A DNA stretch of 64,000 bases from positions 163,695,850 through 163,759,849 of the forward strand of contig OX465283.1 in assembly GCA_949987705.1 (NCBI GenBank), written 5' to 3'. A program made the translations under genes and the position numbers. Source of the DNA: Thereva unica. Lineage: Eukaryota > Arthropoda > Insecta > Diptera > Therevidae. The notes beneath the pieces were generated by a model. It was not told where the DNA came from. It saw only the letters and a program-made list of their open reading frames with translations, and did no database searches. Every line of letters begins with the position of its first letter. Position 1 is the stretch's first letter. This document shows positions 9,691 to 21,827 of this stretch, one piece after another.

Positions 9691-12120
9691 TGCGTTAGGG
9701 GATGAATTTCGAAAAATTGCTTCTTAGTGAATGTCCACGTCATTATAGAGATGCACTGTCAAAATTAAAGCCAGCTCCAGCGGTTTGGGTTAACCCCATT
9801 TAACCCCCTTAGGGGATAAATTTCAAAAAATCGCTCCTAAGTGGATGTCCACGCCATTATAGGGATGCACTGTCAAAATTACCGCCATATAGCTTCAGCG
9901 GTTTGGGTAAACCCTATTTCACCCCCTTAGGGGATGAATTTCGAAAAGTCGCTCTATAGTGGATGTCCACGCCATTATAGGGATGCACTGTTAAAATTTC
10001 AGCCCTATATCTATAGCGGTTTGGAAAAACCCCATTTCACCCCCTTAGGGGATGAATTTCCAAAAATCGCTTCTTAGTGGATGTCCACGCTATTATAGGG
10101 ATGCACTGTTAAATTTCAGCCCTATAAATTTAGCGGTTTGGAAAAACCCCATTTCACCCCCTTAGGGGATGAATTCCGAAAAATCGCTTCTTAGTGGATG
10201 TCCACATCACTATAGGGATGCACTGTCAAAATTTCAGCCCTATATCTATAGCGGTTTGGAAAAACCCCATTTCACCCCCTTAGGGGATGAATTTCGAAAA
10301 ATCACTTCTTAGTGGATGTCCACGCCATTATAGGGATGCACTGTCGAAATTTCAGCCCTATAAATTTAGCGGTTTGGAAAAACCCCATTTCACCCCCTTA
10401 GGGGATGAATTCCGAAAAATCGCTTCTTAGTGGATGTCCACATCACTATAGGGATGCACTGTCAAAAGTTCAGCCCTATAGCTCCAGCGGTTTGGGTAAA
10501 CCCCATTTCACTCCCTTAGGGGATGAATTTCGAAAAATCGCTTTAATAGTGGAAGACCACGCCATTATAGGGAAGCACTGTCAAAATTACAGCCCTATAG
10601 CTTTAGCGGTTTGGGTAAACCCTATTTCACCCCCTTAGGGGATGAATTTCGAAAAGTCGCTCTATAGTGGATGTCCACGCCATTATGGGGATGCACTGTC
10701 AAAATTTCAGCTCTATATCTATAGCGGTTTGGAAAAACCCCATTTCACCCCCTTAGGGGATGAATTTCGAAAAATCGCTTTATAGTGGAAGACCACGCCA
10801 TTATAGGGATGCACTGTCAAAATTTCAGCCCTATATCTATAGCGGTTTGGAAAAACCCCATTTCACCCCCTTAGGAGATGAATTCCGAAAAATCGCTTCT
10901 TAGTGGATGTCCACATCACTATAGGGATGCACTGTCAAAATTTCAGCCCTATATCTATAGCGGTTTGGAAAAACCCCATTTCACCCCCTTAGGGGATGAA
11001 TTTCGAAAAATCACTTCTTAGTGGATGTCCACGCCATTATAGGGATGCACTGTCAAAATTTCAGCCCTATAAATTTAGCGGTTTGGAAAAACCCCATTTC
11101 ACCCCCTTAGGGGATGAATTCCGAAAAATCGCTTCTTAGTGGATGTCCACATCACTATAGGGATGCACTGTCAAAATTTCAGCCCTATAGCTCCAGCGGT
11201 TTGGGTAAACCCCATTTCACTCCCTTAGGGGATGAATTTCGAAAAATCGCTTTAATAGTGGAAGACCACGCCATTATAGGGATGCACTGTCAAAATTACA
11301 GCCCTATAGCTTTAGCGGTTTGGGTAAACCCAATTTCACCCCCTTAGGGGATGAATTTCGAAAAGTCGCTCTATAGTGGATGTTCACGCCATTATAGGGA
11401 TGCACTGTCAAAATTTCAGCCCTATATCTATAGCGGTTTGGAAAAACCCAATTTCACCCCCTTAGGGGATGAATTTCGAAAAATCGCTTCTTAGTGGATG
11501 TCCACATCACTATAAGGATGCACTGTCAAAATTTCAGCCCTATAGCTCCAGCGGTTTGGGTAAACCCCATTTCACTCCCTTAGGGGATGAATTTCGAAAA
11601 ATCGCTTTAATAGTGGAAGACCACGCCATTATAGGGATGCACTGTCAAAATTACAGCCCTATAGCTTTAGCGGTTTGGGTAAACCCTATTTCACCCCCTT
11701 AGGGGATGAATTTCGAAAAGTCGCTCTATAGTGGATGTCCACGCCATTATAGGGATGCACTGTCAAAATTTCAGCCCTATATCTATAGCGGTTTGGGAAA
11801 ACCCCATTTCACCCCCTTAGGGGATGAATTTCGAAAAATCGCTTTATAGTAGATGTCCACGCCATTATAGGGATGCACTGTCAAAATTTCAGCCCTATAT
11901 CTATAGCGGTTTGGAAAAACCCCATTTCACCCCCTTAGGAGATGAATTTCGAAAAATCGCTTTATACTGGATGTCCACGCCATTATAGGGATGCACTGTC
12001 AAAATTTCAGCCCTATAGCTATAGCGGTTTGGAAAAACCCCATTTCACCCCTTTAGGGGATGAATTCCGAAAAATCGCTAGGGATGCACTGTCAAAAATT
12101 TCAGCCCTTTAGCTCTAGCG
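9690..12120. repeat. 118 bp satellite array, ~21 units, with 355 bp trimeric higher-order repeat
   Basis: The motif TTAGGGGATGAATT recurs every 117-119 bp, at about 9701, 9814, 9933, 10051, 10168, 10286, 10404, 10522, 10641, 10759, 10877, 10995, 11113, 11231, 11350, 11468, 11586, 11705, 11823, 11941 and 12059. Each unit holds the dyad CCCCTTAGGGG and the block ATAGGGATGCACTGTCAAAA. Unit variants repeat in order: the three-unit blocks at 10404, 11113 and 11468 are near-identical (355 bp period), which points to recent unequal exchange. The 77-codon frames inside are repeat artefacts. The array abuts a Helitron-like end at 9449. Confidence 0.95.
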
Positions 12121-12124
12121 GTTT

Positions 12125-12400
12125 AGGTTGTGCGTTGTCTTTCAATTACCTTTTTCTGTACAACATTCACGACAAGGAAGTCACTGTATGGGCCGGAGTG
12201 TGATCAAAAACCACCATCGGACCATTTTTCGTCAAAGTTCGAGAAACCCTCGGCAGCGCACCCTATCTTTGGATGTTGGTGCAATTTTCAACAAGACGGC
12301 GCAAATTTACATATTTTATTTGGCGAGCTCAAGGGTTTTGTTTTTGTGACAGTATCATAAAGTTTGAAGACCATTGACCTACGCAGAAGACGGCAAAACG
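12125..12400 (+). pseudogene. Tc1/mariner-superfamily transposase fragment
   Basis: One frame reads HDKEVTVWAGV, a stop, then IGPFFVKVRETLGSAPYLW. A second frame continues with FQQDGANLHI. The VTVWAGV and QQDGA blocks surround the first part of the DDE core of Tc1/mariner-superfamily transposases. The catalytic Asp in QQDGA is kept, but the stop and frameshift inactivate it. It directly follows the satellite, so the array's far edge may be an insertion breakpoint. Confidence 0.6.
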
Positions 12401-12530
12401 AAAAGCATTGTTTGTTGTAAGGCATTGCAATGAACATCAAAACAATGATCCAAATTAACGTCTCTTTTGTGGTTTCGTTGTGTTTTCCAGTCACTAAATT
12501 AATTTCAGGCGGAACTAGGTCTGCCGGGTC

Positions 12531-12706
12531 AACTATACCTTTTCAACTTCAAATTGGGACTAAACAATTTCAAATTAGGAATAAACCATTTCAAATTGGG
12601 AATAAATCATTTCAAATTGGGAATAAACCATTTCAAATTGGGATTAAACAATTTCAAATTGGGAATAAACCATTTCAAATTGGGACTGGGTTGAAAAGGT
12701 ATAGTT
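12531..12706. repeat. 21 bp minisatellite enclosed by perfect 17 bp inverted repeats
   Basis: AACTATACCTTTTCAAC at 12531-12547 is exactly mirrored at 12690-12706. Between them lie about seven copies of a 21 bp unit (AATAAACCATTTCAAATTGGG with a few variants, for example AATAAATC and GATTAAAC). The whole looks like a small non-autonomous element whose interior is entirely tandem repeat. A 104-codon frame through it is a result of the 21 bp (in-frame) period and not evidence for a gene. Confidence 0.8.
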
Positions 12707-12709
12707 ATT

Positions 12710-14700
12710 TATACATATATTTTTTTTTTAATATAATTACGTAACTGCGTTCAAGTATTCGTCATTACGTACCTTTTTCAACCTGGATTCCTGTTTTTAA
12801 GTATCAATGTCGAGGAGATTCATAAAGGATCCTTGTTATTCAAAATTTGTTGAGAGACTACGCACTTGAAAAACAAAAAGCACTTTTCGAATTAATTCTC
12901 CGAAAAAAACGAAAAAAAATATGTTGAATATTTTTTATGTACTTGTTAATAACATCACAGGAATTCACTTAAGATATTTTTGAATAAAATTTATTTCGTT
13001 ACTTTCTTCCCGCACAGCACAGTACAGCATAGCAGCAGCAGCACATCTGCCACGCCGGAATGAAAACAAACATTCGAAATCGGAACTTTGTTGTTCGAGT
13101 AGACTTCTCTCGACGAAACGAATTCTATATTATTTTCCAGCGTTAAAAGCTGGCGGCACGTAATATACCGCCTTCCACACTTTGTTTATTCGCGCGGACG
13201 AAGATAATATTCCTCTACTAGAATAGAAAGAGTTCAAGGTGCCTGAACAAAATAGTGGAGAATAAACAAGCAGGTGTGGCAAACAGTTTCGTCACTTGTT
13301 GACTGGTGCCAATAAAATTTTTTCGTACTTGTACCACCCCAACAGAGACCGAACTTGTGGGACTTGATGTGAAAAACGTCTGAATTATAGAAAGCCGCTT
13401 CTGAAACTGAGCCTCAGATCTCGACGTTCAACTATACATGATGGAACCTCATGGCCTTAGCATTGGGGGCAAGCTTTCCAGGTGGCGGGCGCATGTCCCG
13501 AATAGCAATTATGAACCACAAACAAATTTTTGCAATTGCCGCGAAAAATTAGATCCGGCTTTTTGGAAAATGTTAGTGTTGCTTCTTTTTTTCACCAGAG
13601 TATACTCCCACGCAGACAGTGTTCTTTTAGTCCAAAATATCCTTCCTTGTAGGTGTAAAATATTTAATGAGAAGATCAGAGGTCCTTTGTGTGCAGAGTC
13701 TTAGTTTCCGTGGTTCCTGCACTGTTGGACCCTTCTGATGTTACCTGGTAGAAATGTTAAAAATTGCTTAAAATGTCAAGGAGGAGGACATAAACAAGAT
13801 ATATACAGGGTCTTTCAGGAATTTAAATTTTTAACGTAATAGGTTCACGAGCTGTGTGGCAGGTGGCCGTACGTTCTGCTCGTCGACATTAATTTCAGGC
13901 AAATCAGGCTGTCGCTCGGTAATGCAGTCCATTCACTGCGTTAATGCCTAGTATGCTAGAGCCTAGACCAATTTCTTTTCCTATCGAAAATCTATGCAAA
14001 AACAAAAAAAAGGTAAACGGAATGCTAGAAAAAACAAATGTCACCAGTAAATATCGTTTTTTTTAATGACACGCAGATGTCGCTGTTGATAAAATTTTAG
14101 TTTTTCCTCAAGAATAAGTACCGATGCATTTTTTTCTTGATGGCAATGGTAATTATAATATACTGTTGGTTTTAATTCATCTTTTTTTAATTCTCTTATA
14201 ATTCTTTATTTATTAAAACAATTTCATTAATCATAAAACAGTTTATGTACTGTCTGCAATGAAAATTAAGTAACTGTCAAAATTTCTGAACTATTGTCAT
14301 TCTGCAAAAATTTTTTGAACAAGTTTCTTTGCTCTAGCATACTAACATCTCCGCCAGCCTAGCACAAAAGTGTCCCTCGTGGTGATTGGAGATTGTGATT
14401 GTTCTGTAGCGTACCACACACGCTTTTACACAAATCTGTTAATGTAAATATTCATCTTAGGCCACACATACCATCTGGTAATCAATTTCCTTGATGCCTG
14501 TAAGCCTGGGTGCGTTAATCCGTGTAAGGCCTCGGAAATTTACTCCTGAACCTGTGTGGTACGTAGGATTAGATTGCTTTTTCACCCATGTCGCAATATA
14601 ATTCGCATTTGCAGTTAGAAACAGGCGTCGTTTCAATTTGATTGTTCTAGGTCAATCGTTTAACAACTTAGCGAGGTCTGCTGACTCTCTTGGTCCTTAG
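12710..14700. other. No recognised gene
   Basis: An 88-codon frame at 13438-13704 has no recognisable motif apart from a hydrophobic stretch. Near 13801 an ACAGGGTCTTTCAGGAA block resembles generic Tc1/mariner-type ends, but no partner or transposase was found. Confidence 0.4.
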
Positions 14701-14719
14701 CCATTACTTACGACTATAT

Positions 14720-14862
14720 CTGTCAAAATTTGTTTTGAGTATCTTTGTTTTGACTTATCAAAATTAAGTTTGAAGTAAGATGGAATATCAAATTGTAGTT
14801 TTAACAGTACAGTTATATGATAAATCAAGTCAAAATAGAAATATTCAAAGCAAATTTTGACA
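14720..14862. repeat. Imperfect palindrome, ~36 bp arms
   Basis: TGTCAAAATTTGTTTTGAGTA at the left matches the reverse complement of the right arm ending GCAAATTTTGACA. The arms span about 36 bp each with a ~70 bp centre and a few mismatches. It is probably a degraded MITE. Further TGACA motifs continue to 14945. Confidence 0.55.
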
Positions 14863-15289
14863 GTTAGTCGACATGTTAAACACAATTGTCATTTGACATT
14901 TTATGTTAGGTTTGACTTTATTGACAGTAAAGTTATATGACAAGTCATATAAGGTAAATGTATCTTAAGCGACAAATAATCTGCCACAGAGTTGCCCTTT
15001 TCGTCTATCTGAATGTATGTTTGTTGAAAATTTACTGATATAATCCAATTGTCGTGTTTTTGTCTTGGTGACAGTTTCTCCCAAGTCTGCTGAAACGCGT
15101 TGCACTGGGGTTTGTGGTTTGGTACGATGGTAACATTAGTTCGCTTTAAGAACTGGCTAACAGCTATCTGGGCTCAGTACAGCGGAGGTACTACTTCGGG
15201 TGAACTCCGTCCAGGCGGCGAACTAGTCGGGCTCGAATCAGGGGAAGTGACAAAAATTCGTGGAAGCTCGCACCACTAAATTGAACTTA

Positions 15290-15554
15290 TGCTAGGTTTC
15301 CACTTGCCATTTTGAAATTGACAAATGGCCTATTCTTACGTCATTTTGAAAATTCTAAAGTGGAAATAGCGAAAAACTGCCTATAATTGAAGTAACCAAC
15401 AGCACTAATCATTTAAATTCTTGGTAAGTCATTGACAAATGCTGTTGGTCAATTCATTTAAAGGCAGTTTTTCGCTATTTCCACTTTAGAATTTTCTAAA
15501 TGACGTCAGAATAGGCCATTTGTCAATTTCAAAATGGCAAGTGGAAACCTAGCA
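15290..15554. mobile_element. 265 bp MITE with long terminal inverted repeats and TTA target duplication
   Basis: The ends are TGCTAGGTTTCCACTTGCC and its exact inverse, and pairing extends about 110 bp into the element (for example GGCAGTTTTTCGCTATTTCC inside). Flanking bases are TTA at 15287-15289 and TTA at 15555-15557. Three-base TWA duplications are characteristic of the PIF/Harbinger superfamily. Arms are almost perfectly matched, so the element is young or kept homogeneous by hairpin formation. It has no coding capacity. Confidence 0.85.
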
Positions 15555-15559
15555 TTACT

Positions 15560-16430
15560 TAAATCTAAATTTATTACTAAGTAAAAACTAGTACAAAATC
15601 CTATGTAAGGCCAAAACTAATCATTAAAACTAACTTCCAAGTTAAACTAGTCTACAATCTTCATTTGATCTAACTAAAAATCTTTGGGAAATGCCTCAAA
15701 ACGTCAAACTTCAAGTGTCAATATCTTGAAAACTAAGCGTTACAATACAAGCGATGCAATAAAAGATATCATCAAATGGCGGACTCACGATGTAGCTTAA
15801 TAGAAGCTTAACAACGAAAGGCTTGGAAATCCATTATAATCCTACTAAATCCCTGTAATGCCAGCTAAAGTCTGTCAGTAAATGGCAACTTAAACTCTAT
15901 GAAAATGGAGGTAAACGATTTCATAGTATTGGTACTCTTAGTTTAACTCTGCTCCATTATGAATTAAATGCAAACGTTCTGTGTTGCCCGTTGCAGAAAT
16001 GATTAGCGAAGGAATTATCTCGAAGGATGGTACCCTCCTCCCTTGCATTAATTAAGCAAGGCATTAATAATAGGGAGAAAGTCAGAAGCCCTAAACTTTA
16101 AACAAATTAAATCATAATATTTCAAACTGTGCAGCATTGCGTTACCCTAATGCACTTTTCGTAACAGATGAGGTAGAAGAATGGTTTGTTATGTCAAAAA
16201 GGTAAAATTAATAAGCACCCAAGAAGTTCGTTAGCCCAGGTCAACCCCGCTGCCGTTTGAACATGATCAAATGGGCATTATAGGATATTTCCCACCATCA
16301 GAAGGAAAAATTATTGCTTAAGGGTCATAGGTCGTTTTTCAAGATGGTTGAAGATGGGAAATTATTAGGGTAGAAACTGTAGCAGTTACATTTTATTCCG
16401 GATGAATAAGCCGATTTGGAGTTCCACTAA
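15560..16430. other. No recognised gene
   Basis: AT-rich sequence with no substantial open frame and no motif I could assign. Confidence 0.45.
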
Positions 16431-16434
16431 GGAT

Positions 16435-16520
16435 CAGGGGCGGCGCTTTCATAGGTGCAAATGGTGCCCTTGCACCGGGCGCAATTGGCCGGCCAGTTCA
16501 AAAAAAAAATTCAAAGTGTT
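16435..16520. repeat. hAT-like terminal fragment
   Basis: CAGGGGCGGCGCTTTCATAGG followed by TGCAAATGGTGC and CACCGGGCGCAATT matches the inverted right end of the hAT-like element at 27348-28614. A weaker second copy starts near 17105 (CTTTCATTGGTGCAAATGG). No matching opposite end with a target duplication was found, so this is a solo or broken end. Confidence 0.55.
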
Positions 16521-17984
16521 TTCGTGCCTTCATTTTCATATATTAAAGGAAGTGCACCGAATGTTTGTGTCTTTTTCCAAAGTGTGCCCAATCAGGTGCT
16601 GCCGGCACGGTGCCGTAGTTCTTGATTTGCAGTTCGTATTAGTCGTACTATTATAGATCAAAAATTCGGCAACAGACACCTGGATCACCTCTGTTCTGAA
16701 GTTGTTGAAAGCGTTTTCTTTGTCCAGAAAGACTGCCAAGTTACCTTGTTTTTATTTTATGCAAGATTCCACAATGGAAACTAATATACCTGCAATTCAG
16801 TGAACACCGATTATCCCTTGAAATATGAGGGCTTGGTGAACGACATAAAGACCTTTATTATAGTCTATAGATTCGGGGAGCCCAGGATTGTGCTTGAAAG
16901 TTCTAGCAAAGTACACCGAAAAACATCCCGTAGATGAAGACGTTGATAAATGTGTGAAGAATAGTGGCAGTGGCACCGAAGGCCATCTACCAGAAGCTTA
17001 ACCAGTACGAAGCTAAAAGAAATAGCTTTAGCGGGAGAGTTTTGTGATGTTAAACCGCAAGCAAACCCCGCACAAAAGCAAGATTACGAAGCAATTCCTA
17101 ATTGGACACAGGCTTTCATTGGTGCAAATGGTGCACTTTCACCGGTCGCAATTTGAAAAATTTAAAACTCCGAAGAAATAAATTTAAAAAGTATTCCCGT
17201 GTCGTCATTTTTAGATATTAAAAGAAGTTTGTGTCTTTTGCCATTGCCCTTCACTGCTGTAAAAAAATGAACAGCTGATGGAGTCTTACATGATAAAAGG
17301 GCCACTGCCAGATCATGAGTCGTCAGAAGAACCACAGAGTTATCAAACAACACGTCCGTCAGATTCAGGGTCTAATGATCACATTTGTGCTGTGGCACCA
17401 GCAAACACCTTGTCATATAGTAGCCTTGTTCAACCCGTGTGACCCGCGATCCGTGTTACCCGTGTGAATCGGATTTTTAGTGCGAACAGACACGCCGTTT
17501 TTCATACCCACAGTCCAATGAAAACAGACATTAAATTATGGGGTGATTTTTGGATATATCTAGAGAAAAAAATAGTTCTAGAGAGGGAGCTATCCCCACT
17601 ATCCGCTTAGATATAGGGTATTTACGAAAAACAGAAACAGTGACCTCATTTATATAGAAACATTTTGCGATTTACAAATGAAAAAACTACTTTACGCGCG
17701 CCTATGTTTCAAAAATTTCCTTGAGAGCGAATTGATTTCATGCGCATCACGCTCTCATACATTGAAAAATCAGAGTCGCGCCGGCAAATCTGTTGGCATC
17801 GTTATTTTTACTTAGATTAATAAATCAGTGACAGCGAAAGTGACTTTTGAGAGACTAATTGTTTTTAATGGTTTTACTTAGCTTGACCTAGTATATTTTT
17901 TGTTTGTTTCTTTCTTTGGTTCAAATCTTGCGACAGCATTTTCAACTACTCCTACTTAACCGATTCTTATGTTCCCGCGACAAT

Positions 17985-18250
17985 TTTGTAAAAAAAATCA
18001 AGATGGCGCTTCCAAGGTGCCACACGAATTTTGCAATTGGGTTCCGATTCCATTGAAAATCGGCATCGGGAGGTTTTTACGCCCACAAATGACGCTTCTA
18101 TGTTAATTCTAATATGAAAATTCAAAATGGCGGCGTCAATATGGCGGATGAATTTTGTAAATGTGCTCTGAATCCAATGAAAATCGGTATCGGGGAAGAT
18201 TTAAGGTCACAAATGACTAATCTGTGGTAAAAATTAAAAAAAAATGGGTA
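17985..18250. repeat. Helitron-family minisatellite units, degenerate
   Basis: Two ~130 bp units carry AAGATGGCGCTTCC / AAAATGGCGGCGTC, GAATTTTGCAATT-like blocks and GAAAATCGGYATCGGG. They are related to the units at 34625-35400 and 53750-53950. No element ends were found nearby. Confidence 0.5.
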
Positions 18251-18852
18251 AAAACGGGTTTTATTTGATATCATAAGCTGATGCAAAAACTAGAAAATAA
18301 TTAGAACACGAACATGGACCTTCTTGAGATTCTGACGTCTGCTAAGAAATCGTGCAATAGTAGAAGTGCTGTTTACTCAGGTCGTATGCCAAGGGCACTT
18401 TGTGTCGCTGAGTCAACGGATTAAGTAACTTAAGGGCTGATAGACTAAAATAAACATGGGGCGTATAAAACCTGTATAACCACTCTCTAATTAAATAAGA
18501 ACGACTTGTCTAGAAAAATGTGTTCCCAAGCAAATGTATTTCAAATGCGAATTTATAAATATTGATATTTTCAAATTGTTCTAGTATCAAGTCCCTCAGT
18601 AGGCTCGTCAATATACTTCCTACATCTGTCGTTGCCCCTTTGCAAAGCGTACTATATATCGGACAGACCTTCTACTCGATCTATTGCATATTACTAGCTG
18701 TTGGGCAATAAAGTTTTACTTCTAAAGTGTGGTTTTAAGCACACTCATTTTTTTTTCTTGCGAGTTACTATATTCTTAGGGAGTCAACTATAAGGGAGTT
18801 ACTATAATTTTTAACTGCACGCCGAATACTATTTCGAATAACATTATCTCCA

Positions 18853-19116
18853 GGGGCCGTATTTGGTTTCTCTTGGTCGATTAAGACGTTTGACGATTAT
18901 TAAAAGGCTCAATTTTATTTATGCATGCAATAAACTTACAACAATTTATATTTTAATTAAATATACGTGGTTTGCTGCCCTTGGAGTAATACCACAATTT
19001 GATGGTTTTGTATGGCCGCGCTTATCTGTCGATTTGGTCGTGATGGCAAATAGAGAAAGTCGAGAAGCTTTTTTTGTCGAGTCGATCCATCGACTCGAGA
19101 AACCAAATACGGCCCC
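18853..19116. mobile_element. 264 bp MITE with perfect 20 bp terminal inverted repeats
   Basis: GGGGCCGTATTTGGTTTCTC at 18853-18872 is exactly repeated in inverse at 19097-19116. The interior is unrelated and has no motif; an 88-codon frame crossing it is incidental. No clear target duplication was seen, so the superfamily is open. Confidence 0.7.
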
Positions 19117-19179
19117 AGATTTTGAGTAAAATTTGATTTATCTCCATAAGAATTGTTTCTGGATCCGCCCCTGACAATG

Positions 19180-21080
19180 CTACTCTACGATAATCAATAT
19201 AGAAATTATTAAAGTTGAACTAAAATAAAAACTTTTCCAAACTTCTTTTCGTAAACGTCTCCCCTGGACCAATTTTTATCTTCAAATTTATTCAGGAATC
19301 GCCCCTTAACGGATTAGCCACATAGTTCAAGAGCACCCTTTACATCATGATGCTCCCCTTTAGTTGGCCTAAAGCTAGTTCACAATTCACAAGGTATCTG
19401 TTGCGGGTGCCTAACATTCCGTTTGATGTATCATTTTTGTTATATTTTCTTTGTTCGTTCAACAAAACTTTGCACACTAAACTTGGTCTAAAAGAAACCA
19501 TTCGACTGATAACTGGTGCCCAAGGCACGCCTTTCTTGCTATTTACTGCGGCCCGTGAACTTCTGCTTGTGCCCTTCTTATTTTTGCTAACCTTCGTCTG
19601 GAACTTTTCGGAAAGTCGAAAACTTCAGATAAATTTCGTTTAAACGTAAGTTCCCAAAGGCGATTTCAGTTAATAATCGTATCGTAAACGGGAGATTAAG
19701 TCGAAGCGTAGTAAGTAGCCTTCAAAAATATCACTGTGTTTTTTTTCTTATCTTGTTTTTTAGTTTTTAGATATTTTTGATTAAGAGCAAACTTGACGTG
19801 CTTCTCACAATAAATCACGGCGGTGCCATGGTGGCCAGAAGACGTAGTCGTCAGAAAGAGAAACTTCCATCACAAGGAGCAGTTGGAGATATGGCTTCAA
19901 CTAGGAGCTGAGGAATATTGATTAGTTGATCTTGTGTACCTATATATAAATGTACACAAATATTTCTACGTTTTCGCCACCAGTTAATTAAGAAATTCAA
20001 TCAACGACTTGATTAACACACCCAGACATTTCTAGGAATAGTCTACAAAGTTGAGGAGAGGAGTTGTTGCACCGCACAGTCTCCGCTATATCCCCGAAGG
20101 CGCCAGGGTACTACTTCCTAGTTGTCATTAAAAGCGCTCAACGCCAACACGTTCAACAGTTCCATTTTGCAATTGCAAGCATATTTGACGAGGATTATTT
20201 GCATTGTAGAAATGATAAATGACGACTGGTCGACAGTCCAGACTCGCTCTGTTTGAATATCAACTACATACACAACCGATGCTCGTATAACCAGCAGCAA
20301 ACATGACGGCGTATAATTCACCATTTCGGATGATGTCCTTTTTATGAATTCTTCGTGTGTATACCCTCCAAAACCTGTCCTTATTTAAGGAATCTCGATT
20401 CTGGTTGGAGCTGCATGTGCCTCTTCTCCTCTGATTAGCCCAGTGATCTTTCGGAGGCGCCCTCAAGTAATGCCGGTAATTTGATTTTATATACTTTCTG
20501 CAAAAATTTTGATGAATCCTTTTTTAGGCAAAATCGTGTTCAAATCTTTTAACCAAGGATACATGTGGGCCTTTGCCGGTGTTTAAAGTTCCTTAAATGA
20601 TTTACGCTCTCATGAATTATTTAAATCCGCAAATGGATTCTGTTATTGCCATGTTAGAGAAATTATAAATTTTAAATGGTTTTTCCCGATGCTGCCCTAA
20701 TCATTGCGACGCAGGGGAAAGGGACACTTAACTAAGTAGGTTATACACAATTCGTCGTTATTCGATAAAATAAAGGACCCCCTTTGATGGGATGTTTGTA
20801 GAAATGTGTATGACTGAATGGGGGTGTGGGGAATTCGATTCAGTTGTATTTTTGTTACGTCTTCTGCCAGCAGCATTTTTATCCAGTTAAAAAAACAAAA
20901 AGAAAATAAAAAATAATTTATGATCTTGCACGGAGAAGGTCCTGGAGCAACGACACAAGAGAAATCGAATAAAAAAGGAAGTAATCATGTACGGTTACTG
21001 CAAACAGAATTTATTATAAACCATAAATATTTACATTTTTTACGTTTTGTTATGTTTGATATAAATCTGGCACGCACGCT
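19180..21080. other. No recognised gene
   Basis: Short frames (under 100 codons) have no recognised motif. The stretch may include the decayed 3' part of the BEL/Pao element that ends near 21090, but I could not identify integrase or LTR sequence. Confidence 0.35.
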
Positions 21081-21089
21081 TTAAAGTAA

Positions 21090-21765
21090 TGTTTTTGAAC
21101 CGAACGAATAGCGAACATTAACGCCCGTTCAAATACGTCAGCCCCAATGAGTCCATAGCATACACTTGGATGGATCCTTTGATTTCACCCGCGAGTTTAT
21201 GTGAAAGCGATAAATGTAAGCAAACGAGTTAACTAAACGAATGAATGAGTTACAGAATTTTGATAACTCCACTATGTTTTCAGCGACATCGACTACACAA
21301 ACAGAGACAATTCTGCGCATTTCTGGAAAAGTATCTTCGGTTTGATAATTCATTTCAGGCTAACATTTTTCTATGAAGCGCAGGAAACCATGTCCTAAAA
21401 ACCATAAGAATGAGTCGACAAACTCAGATGGAGATGCTCCACGACTTACAAGATCCGCTGGAGTAAAATGTGTAGGTACATGTCGCCAGATCGTAGGGTG
21501 TGTCAGTTGCTGTATCTTTGAAACTCGATTGCAGACAAATGTGTTGCATTTTGTTGGGGATGAGCAAAGCCACGCGAGTTCATTCGTAGAGTCTGACCAG
21601 CAATATACTTCTCTGATGACATAGCGAAAGGTATTCTCCACTCTTGCTATGAGTTCTGCTAACAATAAGGCGGCCCACAGTTCAAATCGCGAAAAGGAGC
21701 TTATTGAGCCAGATGAGCAGACATGCTGGCGTCAGCAAACTAGCGTTGCTAACTTTGTTAGTTGA
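21090..21765 (-). pseudogene. BEL/Pao retrotransposon pol fragment (RNase H to start of integrase)
   Basis: The minus strand reads RFELWAALLLAELI, then CWSDSTNELAWL, NRVSKIQQLT, WRHVPTHFTPADLVSRG and, after a stop, SKFCNSFIRLVNSFAYIYRF. These blocks, in this order, are the RNase H and connection region of BEL/Pao pol. The order and strand continue the gag-to-RT part at 22580-23770. The SINE/LINE insertion between 21828 and 22465 separates the two halves. Confidence 0.75.
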
Positions 21766-21827
21766 CTGCACAGCCAGAGCCAATTTTTACGAAGATCCTA
21801 AGGCAACGACTCGTCTCTTACAAGCTA

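Noticed and set aside
10405..11702. Three near-identical 77-codon frames (10405, 11114, 11469)
   Set aside because: They are the same phase of the 118 bp satellite read through; a 355 bp trimer repeats them. There is no coding signature.
12430..12744. 104-codon frame with repeated QFQIGNKP
   Set aside because: It arises because the 21 bp minisatellite is a multiple of three; it is enclosed by inverted repeats and not a protein.
16435..19175. Possible 2.7 kb hAT element from CAGGGGCGG (16435) to GGATCCGCCCCTG (19163-19175)
   Set aside because: The flanking 8-mers do not match and the sequences inside the ends differ, so the two ends probably belong to different broken copies.
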